NCBI GenBank assembly: GCA_021234535.1
Contig: CM037836.1
Location: 24,108,769-24,172,768 of the forward strand
DNA: 64,000 nucleotides
Direction of reading: 5' to 3'
Source: Stichopus chloronotus
Taxonomy: Eukaryota > Echinodermata > Holothuroidea > Aspidochirotida > Stichopodidae
The notes beneath the pieces are model-generated. The model ran no database searches. It was not told the DNA's origin and saw only the letters and a program-made list of their open reading frames with translations. Below are positions 1 through 15,800 of the stretch, piece by piece. A program made the position numbers and the translations under genes. Every line of letters begins with the position of its first letter. The first letter of the stretch is position 1.

Positions 1-824
1 ATATGACATTACTGTAACTATAACTTTACTGACAGTGAGCATACAATATGGCATGGTTCAACTCTTTTATTATCCTTCTGTGAGCACAGTTATTCATTCC
101 CGAATGCCTCCTAGCTGTTTGATTTTAACAGTGAAAGAATTTATGTTGATGGTGTGAAGCTGGAAATTAGGAACTAGTTTGAGGCCCAATTTGTGATAAT
201 TTTTACAGTGACAGGCAGAGTTTGCTAATGTACCCATAAATATCAAAGGTAAATGCAAAACAGTTTGTCTGAATTGTGTCTTTTCTTCAGAAGTGCAAAT
301 TTTCATTAAGGTTTAAGAGAAAGTTTTGTAATGTCTTTGACTTTTTGTTTTGTTGAGACACATTACAACCTTTAAAAGAATATTCCAGATCATCCCAGAC
401 TACATGTCACAAGCAGAGAGTATTCAATAATGACCATACAAGCAATTTTCCCATAAAAGTAACACCCACTTAATCCAAGAAGATATTAGAATAGTAACAC
501 ATTTTACAATAAGTAACAGTGAGACACCCTCGTGAATCATTCGTGATCACACCATGCCATGATGATGAGATAAATGTTTTACAACAGTTTTGTTGTCTCT
601 TGTTCCTTTGTGACTTCCATGTCAAAGGATTCGTCGGCCTATTCAAAAATTTTGGCAGTTTCAGTCGATCTGTATCCATTCACGAAGATTCGGAGCAGAT
701 TGAGAGTTGTTGACGTGTAGTTTCATATAATTATGGACTTGATGAGAATATATGAACATTGCCCCCCCCCCCCCCTTTTCTGATACTTTCTACTTTCTAA
801 TGTTTAATTTTCATATGTTTGCAG

Positions 825-3800
825 ATCAAGAAGTTAGTCTACGTTTACCTGGTTCGATATGCAGAGGAACAGCAGGACCTGGCCTTGCTTTCCATAAGCA
901 CATTTCAAAAAGGTCTCAAGGTAAGTCTAGCATTTTAGAAACTACTGTTTCTAATGTCACCTGAAACCAGATTCATATACAGATATTTCCTGGGGAGGAT
1001 TTGTTTTCTGGGGACTATGAGGGGTTTAGTCACCTACTTAAGCACAAAATGCTACACTTTGCAGTTTATGTGGTTAGATGTAAGATGGTGTAAATGTGTT
1101 GATAGAACAGAAACTAAACTTTTGTTGCCAATCACCTTTGGACTGTTTACTGGCAGTAATTTTGTTCCCATGTTTTGGTGTTTGAGGGAGGTTATTCCGT
1201 TGGCCTTTGGCTTAGTGTTTTAGTGTTACTTCAGAGCAATGATCTGTTTAATTTTTCCACAAGAACACTGCTACATCTTTGGGTCTATTGTTAAAACCAA
1301 CTGTTGAAAGAAGTGACCACTAAGTTGTCACTACATATATATTCAATGACCGGACTCAGACAGGGATGGCCTATCTTTTCTAATCCAGTGACCAAATTAC
1401 CACACTGGAACCTAGTGGCAGGATGCAACCCCTCTCTGTATTATCCTTCTCTTTCTACCAGCCACCCAGTGATGTAGGTAAAAGCAAACACTTGCTCATG
1501 GTGGCTGAAACTTTTGAGTGTGTATGGAGGTGAATAGGAGAGAGAAAGGCTGGGGTACAGGTTACTCTGCCAAAATTTGAGCAACCTGTGTAGGTTGTGT
1601 GGCTTTTACTGGTTTTTGTTTTTAGTAAGACTTATGACTATTGCACATGGAGGAGTGAAGGGTATGACATTTACTTACCTTGTTAAATTTGATCAGTAAA
1701 TACTTGTTGAATCACGACTTGACAAATACCCCCCAGAGAGATACTCCTGGAAAATCGTCCCCCCATTTGGGTGTTACTTCACCTGGTGTCGACAATCTAG
1801 GGGTTATCTCTTCTAGGTTACTTTTCCAGAGTGTAGTTGTTCAGCAACCATTGAAATATTTGTACATCATTTGTTTTTCAATAACTTTACATGGATGTAT
1901 CTTTATTGCTTTTCCTCCCTTCATTCGTTTTCCTCATTCTCATTTCTGCTCAAGCAAAGGTTGAGGGGGGAGGCTGCTTGATACCCCTCTGTGAACTGCA
2001 TTTGACATGCTTGGGAAATCTAATGCTGTAGAGTGTGACATGCAGCTCACAAGATTTCTGTGCTTGAGTTAGTTAGTAACCATAATCAGGATGCTTCGAT
2101 GAAAACATTTGAAGAAAAACAAATCCATATATTGACAGAAAAATGTGTTGGGAGTTTCCCAATTACCATGGAATTACAGTTACAGAAAAAGTTTTCAGTC
2201 AATCACAGTATATGTACACAGTGAATGAAGATGAAAATAAAACTAGCCTGATGCCCATTTTCAGTAATATTTCATTTTTGATCCATTCAGCCAGTGATGA
2301 CTGCAACCCCCCCCCCCCCTCTCTCCGTAAGTGGAAATTCCCTTCTTTCTGTACAAAGCTATGGAAGTCACACTGTATTGACCATTTTGTGTCTTTTGAC
2401 ATATTTTTCCACATTTTACAGGATCCTAACCAGCTGATTCGGGCATCTGCATTGCGGGTCCTCTCCAGCATCCGGGTTCCGATGATCGTACCCATCATGA
2501 TGTTGGCCATCAAGGAGAGTGTAAACGACATGTCCCCATACGTGAGGAAGACAGCGGCCCATGCCATTCCAAAACTCTACAGGTATGAGAGTTCAAAGTC
2601 AGTTGGAGGAGTTTTAGCCCTGTAACCTTACGCACAGACCCTTCTGGTCACTCACAGTGTGGTTTTATTTCAACTTCAAACTGTGCATTTTGTTGATTCT
2701 AAGCCTATGGAGAAATAGGTAAGTGAGCAGACTGTAAGAGTGCCAAACTTTTTTAGGTAGTAGCAGGTACATCATCAATTGTTTATGATGTTTCTCTTAT
2801 GTTTTCATAGTAGTGCATTAAAGCATTCCTAATACCATGAAGTGGTTACTGATGATGTATTGCTTAATTGTACCTATCCCAGAAAAGCTGCCAAGCACTG
2901 ATATAAATGTTGATCATTTATAGCATGTCCCAACAACACTGTGCTGTGGCTGGGTGGATAAACATAGTGGCGTTTGAAGCAATGAAACCCAGTGCAAGCA
3001 TTAGGTTTGGGGTTTGATCCCTGGCCAGGTCACAGCAATATGGGTTTTTTTTATGGGTTTTTTTTTTGTGTAAGATTATTCTAAGGTTTCCCATCTGAAC
3101 AGGCCTTATGAAAAAAGATACCAAGTTTAATACAAAATTGTTGGGTTGTTAGTCACCGATGTGAAGTAATTATGAGCCACAGGCTTTTTCCACTCTTGTG
3201 TGGTCACTGTGTGTCATAAAATAACTGCCTTTCAACAACTAAATTATTAGTATTATGATTGACATCAAAAGAGGCACATAATACCCCTGAATGTTATCCA
3301 AACACTTTACAGTAGACCTCATACAAGCTTTACATTGTACATGAACAAGTGTACCAAATCTGAGTTCCATGTGTAGCATAGCTTGCTCTAACTTGATGCA
3401 CTTGAGTATTTGATTAAAACCGTTCAAATTTTGAAATATTCTGAGCACTCTTTTGTTTTTGTATTTGTGTTACCTCAGAAATTCAATGGTATTGAAAGAC
3501 TTAATGTTCTGTTCCTGCAAACAACTTTTCAAATAAAAAGGTGATTTGGCTAAGAGAGACCTGAAGTTAATATGTGTATGAACTCTGCAATCTGCTCAGT
3601 TGAAAGTGATCTAAGTTGGCCACAGTAACATTGCTTCAAAGATAACTAGTAATATTTCAAATTGTGTCACATAATTAGCAGGCACCTGACATCTTTCTCT
3701 AGTTGCACTTAATCTTCCTGAAACCTTGAAGTTTTCACTTATCTGCCAGGAAGCCGAATGCCTTGGCAAAAATATACAATTTAAGGGAATAATAAAATAA

Positions 3801-6800
3801 TAACAAAAAAATAAGACTGGCAATCACCCAGATGTCACGAAGTTAAAATCTTACTAAGTTTGTCTATCATGCATGCACATTCTCTGTATTGTTCACACCA
3901 GAGGAAACAAATTAAGTTCTTGTATTGGTGTGCCTGCTTTTATTTAGGTTTATCAATATGAGTAAATGTCAGTGGTTGTTAAAAGTGTTCTTTCTCCTTG
4001 CAGCCTGGAACCAGAGCAAAAGGAAGAACTTGTGGAAGTCATTGGCAAGTTACTGGCAGACAAAACAACTGTAAGTATTGGTAATGTGGAATAAACTTCC
4101 CCCCTGAACAACCTCTCTTATAGTAACTACATCCACAAGGTTAAGTGAGGAAATATGCCAACTTACCCAGTAGCCATCGCTTTCAGACATTTCATCATGT
4201 ATGTATTATGTTTACTCTGGTTTAGATTGTGTTCCTGTCACTTAGTTCAGATGTTTTGAACTGAAGTAACTTGCACTTTTGCTTCACCTTGCTTCGCAGT
4301 TGGTAGCCGGCAGCGTCGTCATGGCGTTCGAGGAGGTCTGCCCAGAGCGCATCGACCTCATCCACAAGAACTATCGTAAGTTGTGCAATCTCCTGATAGA
4401 CGTCGAAGAGTGGGGCCAGGTGATCATCATCAACATGTTGACCAGATATGCAAGAACTCAATTCCTGGATCCAAACAAGGCTGTGAGTATTAGAGCATTC
4501 ATATGTCCATTTCTCGGTAAACTTTGATTCTTACCTTTTGATGTTTTTTTCATTTATTTCTCAGAAAAGCTGATGTGGTAGGTATTGGGGGTATGGAACA
4601 AAATGATTGAAAATAGTTTAGGTGATTGCACAGTGTTTTGCAGGTATTTGGCCCAGTTTGTTTTCAGCAATTTAATTAGTGAAGCAGTATTAATAAATTA
4701 CTTTGAAGTGATAAACTAAACAAGTGTGGGTATCCAACATAATTACATTTGGAAATACCTGTGTCTTAAGTGAGAAAGGATAAATGTAGATCAAATGCTA
4801 AAATTCCACCAGAAATTACGTATTACCCTATTTTGTTTCACAGGAAAGACAAAATGCTTCCCCAGTTTTGTTGAATCATTTCACACAAGAAATTGTACTC
4901 TGGCTTTCATCATATTTTCATTGTTTTGGCTTCTTTGTTTATTTGTCATTTTTCTTCATTTAATCTAGGAGATGATTCAAGAAGAGACCGAGAAGTCTTT
5001 CTACGGTGATGAAGATTCAGAAAAAGATGAGGAGGAACCCACTGAGGACGGAGCTTCTCAGAGGAAACCGTATCTGATGGACCAGGATCATCGCCTCCTA
5101 CTGAGGAGTGCCAAGCCTCTCCTACAGAGCCGAAATGCAGCTGTGAGTAAATAGAAAAGAGATTGGACACTGATAATTTCTAGTGTTTTTACAGAGTCCA
5201 AAGTCCAGACCCAGGTACCCTCTGTCCGGCTGCAAGTCCATCGTGAGTCATAATATGCTATTTTGCTTTGCATGTTAATAACAACACCATGTTTCTTATG
5301 TATAAACATGACAATGAAGTTGTCCATAGATATAGGCTGAGTTTTGTCATATTTACGGTGTACATTAGTGAAGCTTTGGATCTGGGTGGTAATTTCAGAA
5401 CTGGATCCCGACATTGTCGGTCTTGTAATTGGATAGACAGGTACCTGATGCAAACACCGATAATGCTTTCCAATTCGCTGAAATTAATCTTACTGAGATT
5501 TAAAAAGCGGAAGAAACTCGCTGATGAAATCGCACAGGTGCTTTGATGAAAATTATTCAAAATTGGATCAAAATGTCATGCAAGACATTTATAACATTAT
5601 AGGGGACTCATTTGTCTGAAGCTATCATTCAAAGTTGGCCATGGCTCTCTTAAGTTGGTAGATCATTGCTGAATGCCTTGAAGCTTTTGGGCATTGCACA
5701 GTTGACTTAGTATTTTCTCATTTCTTTGTAGGTGGTAATGGCTGTTGGGCAGTTATATCATCACATTGCTCCCCGAAATGAGGTGGGACTTGTTGCCAAG
5801 GCGATGGTGCGCCTGTTGAGAAGTCACAGGTAAGTTGAGGAAAACCGATTCAATGAAAGATTTTTCTGACCCTTGAAATTTGCCACAATAATTTACTATG
5901 TATTTGATTGTTATTGGCCCAACTGCAAACAGTCTCTTCCTGTAGGTCTTTGAACAATCAGACATCATTATTACTTTGCTCACAGCTCACTCCTCCACAA
6001 ATTCATTCCTGCATGTAAGCTGGTGGGAAATCTCAACTTTAGCATAGAGGACTACTCTCCAGTGGTCCATTTAATAACGGCATCCTTGATTTAGTCTTTT
6101 CATAATTCTTTGCATTGTGTGTGTGTTGGTAGGCTCTTAAATAATGTCTGGAATGGTGGGTGGGTGTGGTTGATTGTTTACCAAATTGGCTATGTGACGC
6201 AAAAATAACCCAAGGTCTCGACGGGAGTTTGGCTTCTTATCTAATAAATTTCTCTTGATCTTGAACTCCGTAAACTCAGGCTCCATGGAAAATGCACAAA
6301 TATTCAGTGAAATTAATTAGAAATATACAGATCTACAAGCGATGCAAAACTGCACAATGTAATACAAAAATACAAGTGAATTGAAGTTTACTACTAAGAA
6401 AAGTACAGATTATACCGAAAGAAGCAATAACAAATCCATTTGAATATAAAACTGCAAAGATAAATGTACCGTCTTGGCCTCTCTTCCACACTATACGATA
6501 TCGCAAGGTAGATTTTGCAATGCAAAGGGAGTAGGTAGGTATATAGGTAGTTTCAGTGAGTTGTCATGCCCGTATCGGTCTGTGAGCTATTGGTGAGGTA
6601 TGTTGTCTCTCTGAGGTCGAGTAGGAGAGTTCTCTTTATGATCCTTGCGAGATTTGGCGTAACAATAACCCACCTAATCAAAGAAGCTAAGGACTGCATT
6701 CCTGAGATGAGCTCAAAGCTTCCAGGTATAACCTTTTTACATAAACATCTTAAAGGGTGAGCACCCTTACAGTCTCTGTCAAAGAAGTCATCTCTGTAGC

Positions 6801-9800
6801 GCTTTACTTAATTGTTAATATCTTTGATTCAGTAAAATCATAACCCTTGATAGTGTGTATGTGTGTGATGCCCTTAGATAGTGTGCCAGTAAACATAATG
6901 ACTCGCCAGTTGTCTACTTAAATGTGGCATCTTAAGTTAATAGAAATTACAACCTTTTGAAGTTACACTTGCACAGTGTATTTGTGTTTGTGATGCCCAA
7001 CTAGAAAACATTATTTCAAGGTGGCTCATATTCTGGCAGGGTTGTAGCTAGACAAATGTTAGTGCCAGGCTCCAAACAACTGAACTAGACACTTGTGATG
7101 GGGTCCAGGGGCATGCACCAGGGTCCCTGGTTTGGTCCAGGGGCAATACCCTTGGCATTCCAGGGAGCTTCATCCCCAGAGTCCACTATGTCTTGTAAGC
7201 ACTGTTTTTGGAAAGCACTCACAAAATTTTCAAATGTTAACGCAAAACCGCTTCTCCTGGCATATCAAATACAGTCTGTGAAGTAAGTGCATTCTGCCTG
7301 GTAAGGTGTAAACAGATTGCAAATGCCAGGTGAGAATTACAAGTTCCAGGCGCTTTCCGCTCATTGCAGCTGCAAACCTGTCTCCTGGTATGTAGGTATA
7401 CCACCCTCAATACAAGAAGTTTACAAGTTTTTGGTCGCAGTCGCAGTCTAGGTACAGTGTGTCAATGCACACAAAAAAAAACAAACATGCACATCATAAG
7501 CACAGGGATGCACTTCTGGCATTCTGTCCATCATTTTTGTGGATTCCATTTGTATGTTGTTTCTTTTCCACATATTTTCAGGGAAGTCCAGTGGGTGGTT
7601 CTTAGTAATGTTGCAACCATGAGTGCCAAACGCAGAGGCATGTTCGAGCCATTCCTGAAGAGCTTTTTTGTCCGCAACAATGATCCGACCCACATTCGAC
7701 TCCTTAAGCTGGAGATTCTGACAAACATCGCCAGCGAGACCAGTATTTCGACAATACTCAAAGAATTCCAGGTACACATCTTAGCATTTTTATGTGATTC
7801 CATTTATTTGTCATCCTGAGCAGAATCTACTTAGGTCAATTGTGAAGAAAAAAGTGTAATTTATGCAAGGATGAAAGAGTGCAGATAAGCTCTTGCAGGC
7901 TTGCATTAGAGTGCATCACTTGTAAAAACAAACAAAACTTCGCAAAAGAACAGAAGTTTAACAGTAGAAAAACAAACTATAAAATAAGCAGAATTAAATA
8001 ATCAGATTTCTACAGAAAAACAAGAAAGTAAAAATTGCCTTTGTAAGATAACCCCTTAATACCCACTGTCATTCCTCACATGACGAACGTACAACACATG
8101 ATTAATGTGTGAGTTTTTTGCTTGCAACATCTAGTTGCATAAAGACATGAATATTACTGCAGGTTAAAGTCATGTCCAGTGACAATCTGTTCGTTAGCCT
8201 CGAAGCTATCGGCAGACTTTCAAGAGGGAGCTATGGTAAATTATTTGTGACAAACAACATATATGGATTCTCGATGGCATATTCTACTTACATAGTGCAT
8301 TTGAGTGTGAGGACAAATCACGGACTGAGATGTCTGGTTTTCATGAGAGGCTGTTCTCTTTATAGACCAAAAACATCATCGCTCTTTGTTATGTTGTCCC
8401 TTTTCAATACACTTCCCTATGATGAACCAACCAAGGTCTGGATGATAATTACAACATTGAGAATCGTATGCCTGATATCACCATTGGCAAAGATGTGAGT
8501 TTCAAAGATCAATTTGCTTTGGTAGTGTGTTCCTTAATGAAAGTAGTAATAGTTATAAACAGCTTTTGTTTGTGGTCATCCCAGATGTGGCTGTCGGTCT
8601 TTTCGTTGAATTGTAATACCAGAAAAACGAAAGTCAAGGTTGCGTTTTCAGTGGAATACACCAATGTGTGCATCTGTAGTCAGAGAGTTGCTTTTGGTGG
8701 TATTCGCAAACCTCATTGCTTTCCTTACAGAACTTTCAAGACTCTCTCCATATTGTAATCATACTCTTATTGTGGTGTTCATGTAGTCCATTCAAATGAT
8801 GGTGCTGTTTTATTAGTCATATTAGACATTTACTATAAGGTTGCCAGATATTCTTTGTTCATCATAAATCAAATACTATCTTGATATTGAAGCCTATTGC
8901 TTCCAAGACTAGTGGTTGAACATTATATTTTGAATGATTAAAGACTTTCTGTATTGCCCCAAAGTTAATAGCCTACGCCATGAAATCTTTACCTTCTGCG
9001 TGAGTCGCTGATTTAAATGCTCTGTATGAACTATTGATCAACAGAAATGTTACAAAAGCTACATACCTAAATGTTGAATTAATCAAGGACTCTCTCAGCA
9101 CAGCTTACACCTGAAAGCATTGAGAATGCTGCACTGCAGGCTACTTAGGAAGGGGGCAAACTTACCACTCGTGATCCTTTCAATAGCTTACAAAAGCTTT
9201 TATGCTATTTGCAAGCTACGTTCTAAGACCGATTAATGTTATGTTTAGTGTCTAGGAAGACTCACTTGCTTTCCTGCTGAGCAGCCGTTTTCGTTTTTCT
9301 TGTGCAGACATACGTGACCAGTTCTGACAAAGAATTTGTGGCTGCTACAATCCAAGCTATCGGAAGATGTGCCAGCAACATCAGTGAAGTTAGAGAATCC
9401 TGCATGAATGGTTTAATGGGACTGATGTCAAACAGAGATGGTGAGTAGAGAAACCAAACATGTTGTTGGTAGGTCATGGTTTGTCATAAATACCCAAGGC
9501 TGATTATGTTTGATTATGGACGCTTCATTGCAATCTTTCTGGATTACTGTATATGCCAACTGCTATTAATCAGTTCTTATTCAGGTCCTGCAGTTTGAAT
9601 ATTGTTTAAAGAAGGTTCCGTTCTTTCCTCCGAAAGATATTCACTACCGAAACATCTGATTTACAATTTGAACCCCTCTCTCCTGCCTGTTTCCCTCAAA
9701 AGTTAAATCTTAGGGTTCTCTAGTTTTGTATCATCTTGCTTAATGAAGAATGTTTTTAGATGTTCAAAGACACCTCCTTGCTGCTAATAATGGGGAATGA

Positions 9801-12800
9801 GTACATCGCTGTCAATGTGGTCATTGCTATATAGATATGGAACTTCAGCTAGGACTTGTCTCCTTTCTCTCTCTTTCTTAAAACCATTTCTCTCCCTTAT
9901 GGTCCCATCATCGTCAGTATGCTGTGTAATAAAAGACTTTCCTATAAAATATCTGACTCAGACATTTTGCAATTTTGATATTGAATGCCAATCTGTATCC
10001 TCTCCCATACCCTCCTCTCAGATAAATACTGATATTAATTGAAAGAAAATTAAATATCATATCCTCGACCCGTCTCCTCTCAACTTCCTGCTGGACAGTT
10101 GCTACTGCTTGCCACCAGTACTTGCCATTGTTTGTAGTCATTCAGACATGTAGCCATGGTCCTAATATGAGTCAACTTCGGTCTTCTTTACAGAGGCAGT
10201 GGTGGCAGAGAGTGTCGTGGTCATCCGTAAACTGCTTCAGATGAACCCCTCAGAGCACAAGGAGATCATCAGGCACATGGCTAAACTGGCTGACGCCATC
10301 ACGGTAAGAACTGACTGCAAGTGCCACATCATTTTATGTTATCTTACCTGTTCACAGATCTGTTCACATATTTGTCTGGTCAATAAATTATTTGTCTAGT
10401 CAAAGGACTGTCACATTTCAAATGGAAGGGAATACTGTCTTCAATAGCTCTTCAATAACTTTTTGTGTGACGAGTGACATCGATTACCATCACACCCCCC
10501 TCCCTTCCCCCTCTCCCATCATCACCATTAGAAAAACAAAACCAACAGGTTCAGGTCTGATAAGTACCCTGTTTTCTCTGAAGGGAGGATTTGCCATTTG
10601 ATTCAGAACATTAATGAATCCATCTTAGTAAAATTGTTTAAGTATTTTTTTTTATAATGTCTCTGCCATATGACTCAGCACATCGGTTTCTCTGTCTTAT
10701 CTTTATGTAAAGGATCATCAGTGAGTGCTGTTGAGAAATTTTAAAATCTGCCAAATGTTGTCACGATGCATATTCATTGTGATGATAAGTAAACGCTATT
10801 ATGAAATTTTTTTAACAGATTCAACTTAGATTTGTCCTAAAAATCGTTCATCTGAAGTGAGTGGAACTGATTCTGTAAAACACGTCACAAAGTTTTCTGC
10901 ATAGTCTTCCTGCCAATTAGCGACAAACGTGCATTCTGCAAAGGCTGTGGGTAAAGACTGGCTCGGCAACAGAAACTCTGAACAAAAAGTTTCATAACCA
11001 ACGTTGAAAGCTGTTTAAATTTGAACTTTTCCTTAAGAGGGGGACAGGCATTGAAAGAATCTTTTCAATTGAAAATGTTTTCTCTCAGTCAAAACAATTG
11101 GCTGACAAAGTTTTATCTGTTTCAGTAGTGTTTGTTCATCTTTGTAGAATGGATATTTTTTCAAGGTTCATTTGGGGCAATTCAGATCACTGATAGCTTT
11201 GCACAGTCATTTGCACAATGGCCTATTAATCCTCCTTTAATGTTTGAGAATATTTCATACTTTTGTTGGTGTCTATGGGGGTGTTTGAGACAAGATTTGG
11301 CTAAGAAGCACAGTACTCTTCCCCAAAAACAATTTTGGAAACCTTGAGACCACTGACAGATGTCACCCAGCAATTATGCCAGAAACATTTGAAGGTTTTT
11401 TTTTTTTTCAGATGTTCCAGTGTTGAGATAAGCCAACTTGGATAGATATAGATATTTTGGGGACTTAGTGATAGCCCACTGCTGCTGATAATTATGTGAT
11501 AAATAGCTGTATGAATTTTTGATGTGAAGTTTGTATTTCGGTTCATGAATATTGACATTTTTTTTCATTTCAGGTCCCGATGGCCAGGGCTAGCATTCTG
11601 TGGTTGATCGGCGAGTACTCTGACCAGGTGCCAAAGATTGCACCCGACGTTCTGCGGAAAATGGCAAAAAACTTTGTAGGAGAGGAAGATATCGTAAAAT
11701 TGCAGATTGTGAACTTAGCTGCTAAACTATTCCTAACTAATCCAAAGCAGGTTGGACTCAAATATTTTTTGTTTCTTACAAAGTTTCTTTACTCCTTAAG
11801 AATTTTCATCATCCCTCTTCTTTTCTTCCTTCTTTTTGTCTTGTTTTTGGCTTTGATAAACATTTGATGATTTGTACATTTATAAATGTTTTTTCTATGT
11901 TTTTATTATTGGTCATGGTTACCAGCGCTAATCCCTGCAACTGATGACGCTTCTTTGTTTGTGGTGAAAAAAATGTTATTGAATATTTCCTTCTTTTACA
12001 GACCAAGTTGCTTTTACAGTACGTTCTTAACTTGGCCAAATATGACCAAAATTATGACATTCGGGATCGAGCACGCTTTCTGCGCCATTTGCTGCTACCT
12101 GGAGAGAAAGGGGGCGCCCTGACCAAGCATGCCAAGAAGATCATCCTCTCCGCCAAACCTGCACCAGTCATTCAATCTGTTTTCAAAGGTATGCCAATAT
12201 ACTTTCGTTGTGATATTAGTTTGGTACATAAGTGTAATTATACAACTGCTTATTGAGCACATTTTCCACTACCTGCCAACATGTGTGGTTGTGGCAGCTG
12301 GTGTAATTGGCAGAGAGTATTCTGTGTACCTTAAGTAAAAAATGTCGGAAATATATGTCACAAAGCTTAAAAGTTCAATTTAAGTGGTGCAATGCCCACC
12401 TTCACATGACATTCCAGAGCTGAGATATATAAAAAATATTGAATTTTATTCACTCAATTTCAAATGGGAGATTGGCAGATCCACAACAGCTATGAAGTTT
12501 GGAGTTGGATGAATGATGAATATTCAAACCTCTAAAATATATTTTCTTGTAATTATACACTTTAGTTACCCAACCTCAGTAATATAACTTTTATTGAGAA
12601 CTATGTGGTGGTTTTTATCTTGTCTGATATGCATTGTTTGTTTGTTTGGTTTTGTCTTTGTTTCTTTGTTTTAACATGTGATTAATACTTTAAACATCTG
12701 AAAGTTTGCAATTGTTCCAACAATTGTTTGAGTTTATCGTACATTCCTCCTTCGGCAAGAAATATTTCTTGCCATTGTATGATAAAATTCAAGAATATCA

Positions 12801-15800
12801 GACAGTTTTCATTTGTTTATTTAGACGTTGTCATTTTTATTGTTATGTATTCTCGATTTGTTGTAAAGGGAAAGAAAACAACTTGACTAAAAACAAAAAA
12901 AATCTTCAAAGTCTTCATTTCTTTCCTCTTGGTAGATCGTGACCAGTTCCAGCTTGGTTCTCTCTCCCATATCATCAATGCCAGAGCTAACGGTTACCTA
13001 GAACTTCCTGATTTCCCAGAAGAAGCACCCGATCCATCAGTGAGACAAGTCGAGGTAAAAATGTTCAACATCCATCGCAACTGTACAACCTTTGGACAAG
13101 ATAAGTTCAAGGGTAACTTTGGATAGGCCAAGAATGTTTGTCGTAAGTGATGACATCCCTTGATACAAGTGCTTAATCTAAATGTGCAGTGTTTATTTGT
13201 CTTTTTGACAATCAGGAGGAGCTACCCTGGGCCAAAGAGAAAGCTGCTGCCAAGAAGAAGGACAAAAAGCCAAAGTCTTTTTATTCCAGCTCAGAAGAGG
13301 AAGAGGAGGAGGATGGAGATGAGGAGGATGAATCAAGCTCAGGTAATTTAATCATTATTTTAAGTTTGGTTTCCAAACTTTCAAATGGCAAGAGATGTAG
13401 TCGTAGTAAATTTCGTAGTGAAAATGAACACTGATTATTGTAACTGATGCATGCACTTCAACTCAAAAGCAAATGTTTCTGTTTGGAAACTTCATTCAAC
13501 AAAGACACGATTTTCACCAGAACTGTAGCACTTTTTTGTAGAACAACTAACCTTCTAACCTGATCTCTTCCCTAAAAATATACACTGAAATCTGCAGAAG
13601 GGAGCAAGAGCGGATCGGAATCAGAATCGGAGAGCGGAAGCGAAGAGAGCAGCGAGGATGAAGATGAAGAGAAAGAAGAGGAAGATGAAGACAAGGCGAG
13701 CAGCAGCGGGGCAGAGTCCTCCTTGGATGAATCAGACACGGAGGAGTCAGATAGTTCAGATGTGTCTTCGTCTTCAGCGGAAGATTCAGAGAGCGAGAGT
13801 GAGGAGGAAGAAGAGGAGGAGGAAAAACCGAAGGTTTGTTAAAAACAGAAGAAAGAAAAAAAAGAAGCATTCTTTTTAAGTAATAGTAGTCATAAAGAAA
13901 CACTGGGCACACAATGGAAATCACATGCTGTAGTAGAATATTTCATGAATCAAAGTGAGTGATACCTCACATTTTGAACTCGGGAGGTGTGCAAAGTGAT
14001 GAGAAACAAAAAAAAAAGTATGCTGAAGGAAGAGAAAGAACTCAAATGAAACTTCAAATAACGATGATAAAATAATATAAGTAATAATAAAACTATTTTT
14101 TTTTACATTTTTTTTTCCGGATTTTTAATTGATTGTTGTTCCTTTGTTTGTAGAAATCTCCACCCAAGGTCAAGCCAGCCAAAAAGTCAACTCCTAAGAA
14201 AGCAGAAGTACAGTTACTAGATTTTGATGACAGTGAGTTGTTTCTGCTTTGATATTTTGTGATCGGCACTGAAGTTTTGTTTAGTTTTTGAAACTGATGA
14301 CTTGATGAAGCAAAAACCAAAAATCATTATGATTTGGAACAGATTGAGCTGGATCCATTGATTTTATTGGCTTTTAGTGATGGTTTTAACTATACTATCA
14401 ACTGTTCAGTTACATTTCTTCTTCTGATGAAGTAGTAGTTTACTTTTGTTCAGTTTGTACTACTGATTTGTTAAAGTAGATGGAATGGATTGTCTGCGTG
14501 GTTCATTTATAATGATAATTTTGACAATAGAAGCAATTGTTCCTTTTTTTCTTCTGATGGCTTTTAATGTGAAAAGATTTCTTTTGATCAGTCTCTAATA
14601 ACAATTTGTAAATGCCTCATTTTGTAATTGTATTTGTAACTGACCAGAATCAGTTGTTTTGTTTGCTATGTAGTGATTGTATTCACAATGAAATCATTTT
14701 TGATTTTGGTGATTATCATAACCTTTACATCCATGCTGGCATATGTGTGTATGTGTGTGTGGATGTATGCGTGCATGTGTATGTTTGTGATACCTGCCTT
14801 CTAAACACGATATCTCAAGAAGGGAAGCTTGGATAGACCTCATATTTGGTGTGTTGGTGTACCACATTCCGTAGAAGAACCCGCATCTTTTTAGTGCAGA
14901 TCAAAGTTCATTTTGGATCAACAGGGGTAAAAATTCTGAAAACCTTGTAAGCACAATATCTGAAGAAGAAAAACTTGGACGGATCTCATATTTATTATAT
15001 AGGTGTACCTGATTAAGTCCAAGAAGCCTGTTGTGTTTGGTTGAGGTCAAAGGTCATTTGGGGTCAACAGTGGTCAAATTGTGAGAACCCTGTAAACTCG
15101 TTATCTCAAGACGGGAGGCTTGGATAGATATCATATTCAATTTGTAGTTATTCCTTAGGAAGTGCTTGAAGTCTATTATTTTTTTTCAGGTCAAAGGTCA
15201 TTTGGGATCAATTTTTTTTACACCTTATGCAACATGCCAGATTCAAAATGCTCATAATTGAATTATTGCAACCACAGTGCCTTTTGGCTTGCTGGTTATT
15301 TAATGTTTTTATTCCCTGGTTCCCGGTGAGAATCCATCATCTCTTACTTTGTTTGGTGGTGTACTTGCATTCTTTGAAAGTGGAACTAGTGTGCTGAATT
15401 TAGTAGTGATAATTTGGTAAACAATTGAACTAATTGTATTATGTAGCTGTGTAACAGTGATTTATAACAATGAAAAGAAGTTTTTCTTTAGATTGTAATT
15501 GACTGGGGACCTGGTAATGTGTCAAACTGGCAGTCACATTAATTGTTTTACATTCTCTGGGGTATTGGCATACATTCAAAGCTACTGTACATTAGGCAAT
15601 GTAGTTTCAATGTTTCAGTAACATGACCATGTTGCCTCCGTCTGTCATTTGTCACCAGTCGGTCCCTCGCCATCGGTCGTTAACGGGGCATCGTCTGGAT
15701 CGATACTGACTCCTACTCTCGCAACTGATCTTCAAGGACTTTCACTCAGTGATAAGCCATCGGTAAGGACAAAACGTTTGACATTGTCATTTGACTTTGT

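Noticed and set aside
7030..7370. CAGGGTTGTAGCTAG near 7038 resembling a hAT end
   Set aside because: No matching inverted end or target duplication was found in the following sequence.
8172..8498. 108-codon frame in an AP-3 beta intron
   Set aside because: Lies between exons 7582-7771 and 9308-9440, whose phases join directly (phase 0); the encoded sequence has no AP-3 counterpart.
13547..13924. 125-codon Pro/Leu/Arg-rich frame on the - strand
   Set aside because: It is the antisense of the Glu/Asp/Ser hinge exons of AP-3 beta; the GAG/GAA-rich coding strand leaves the opposite frame open.
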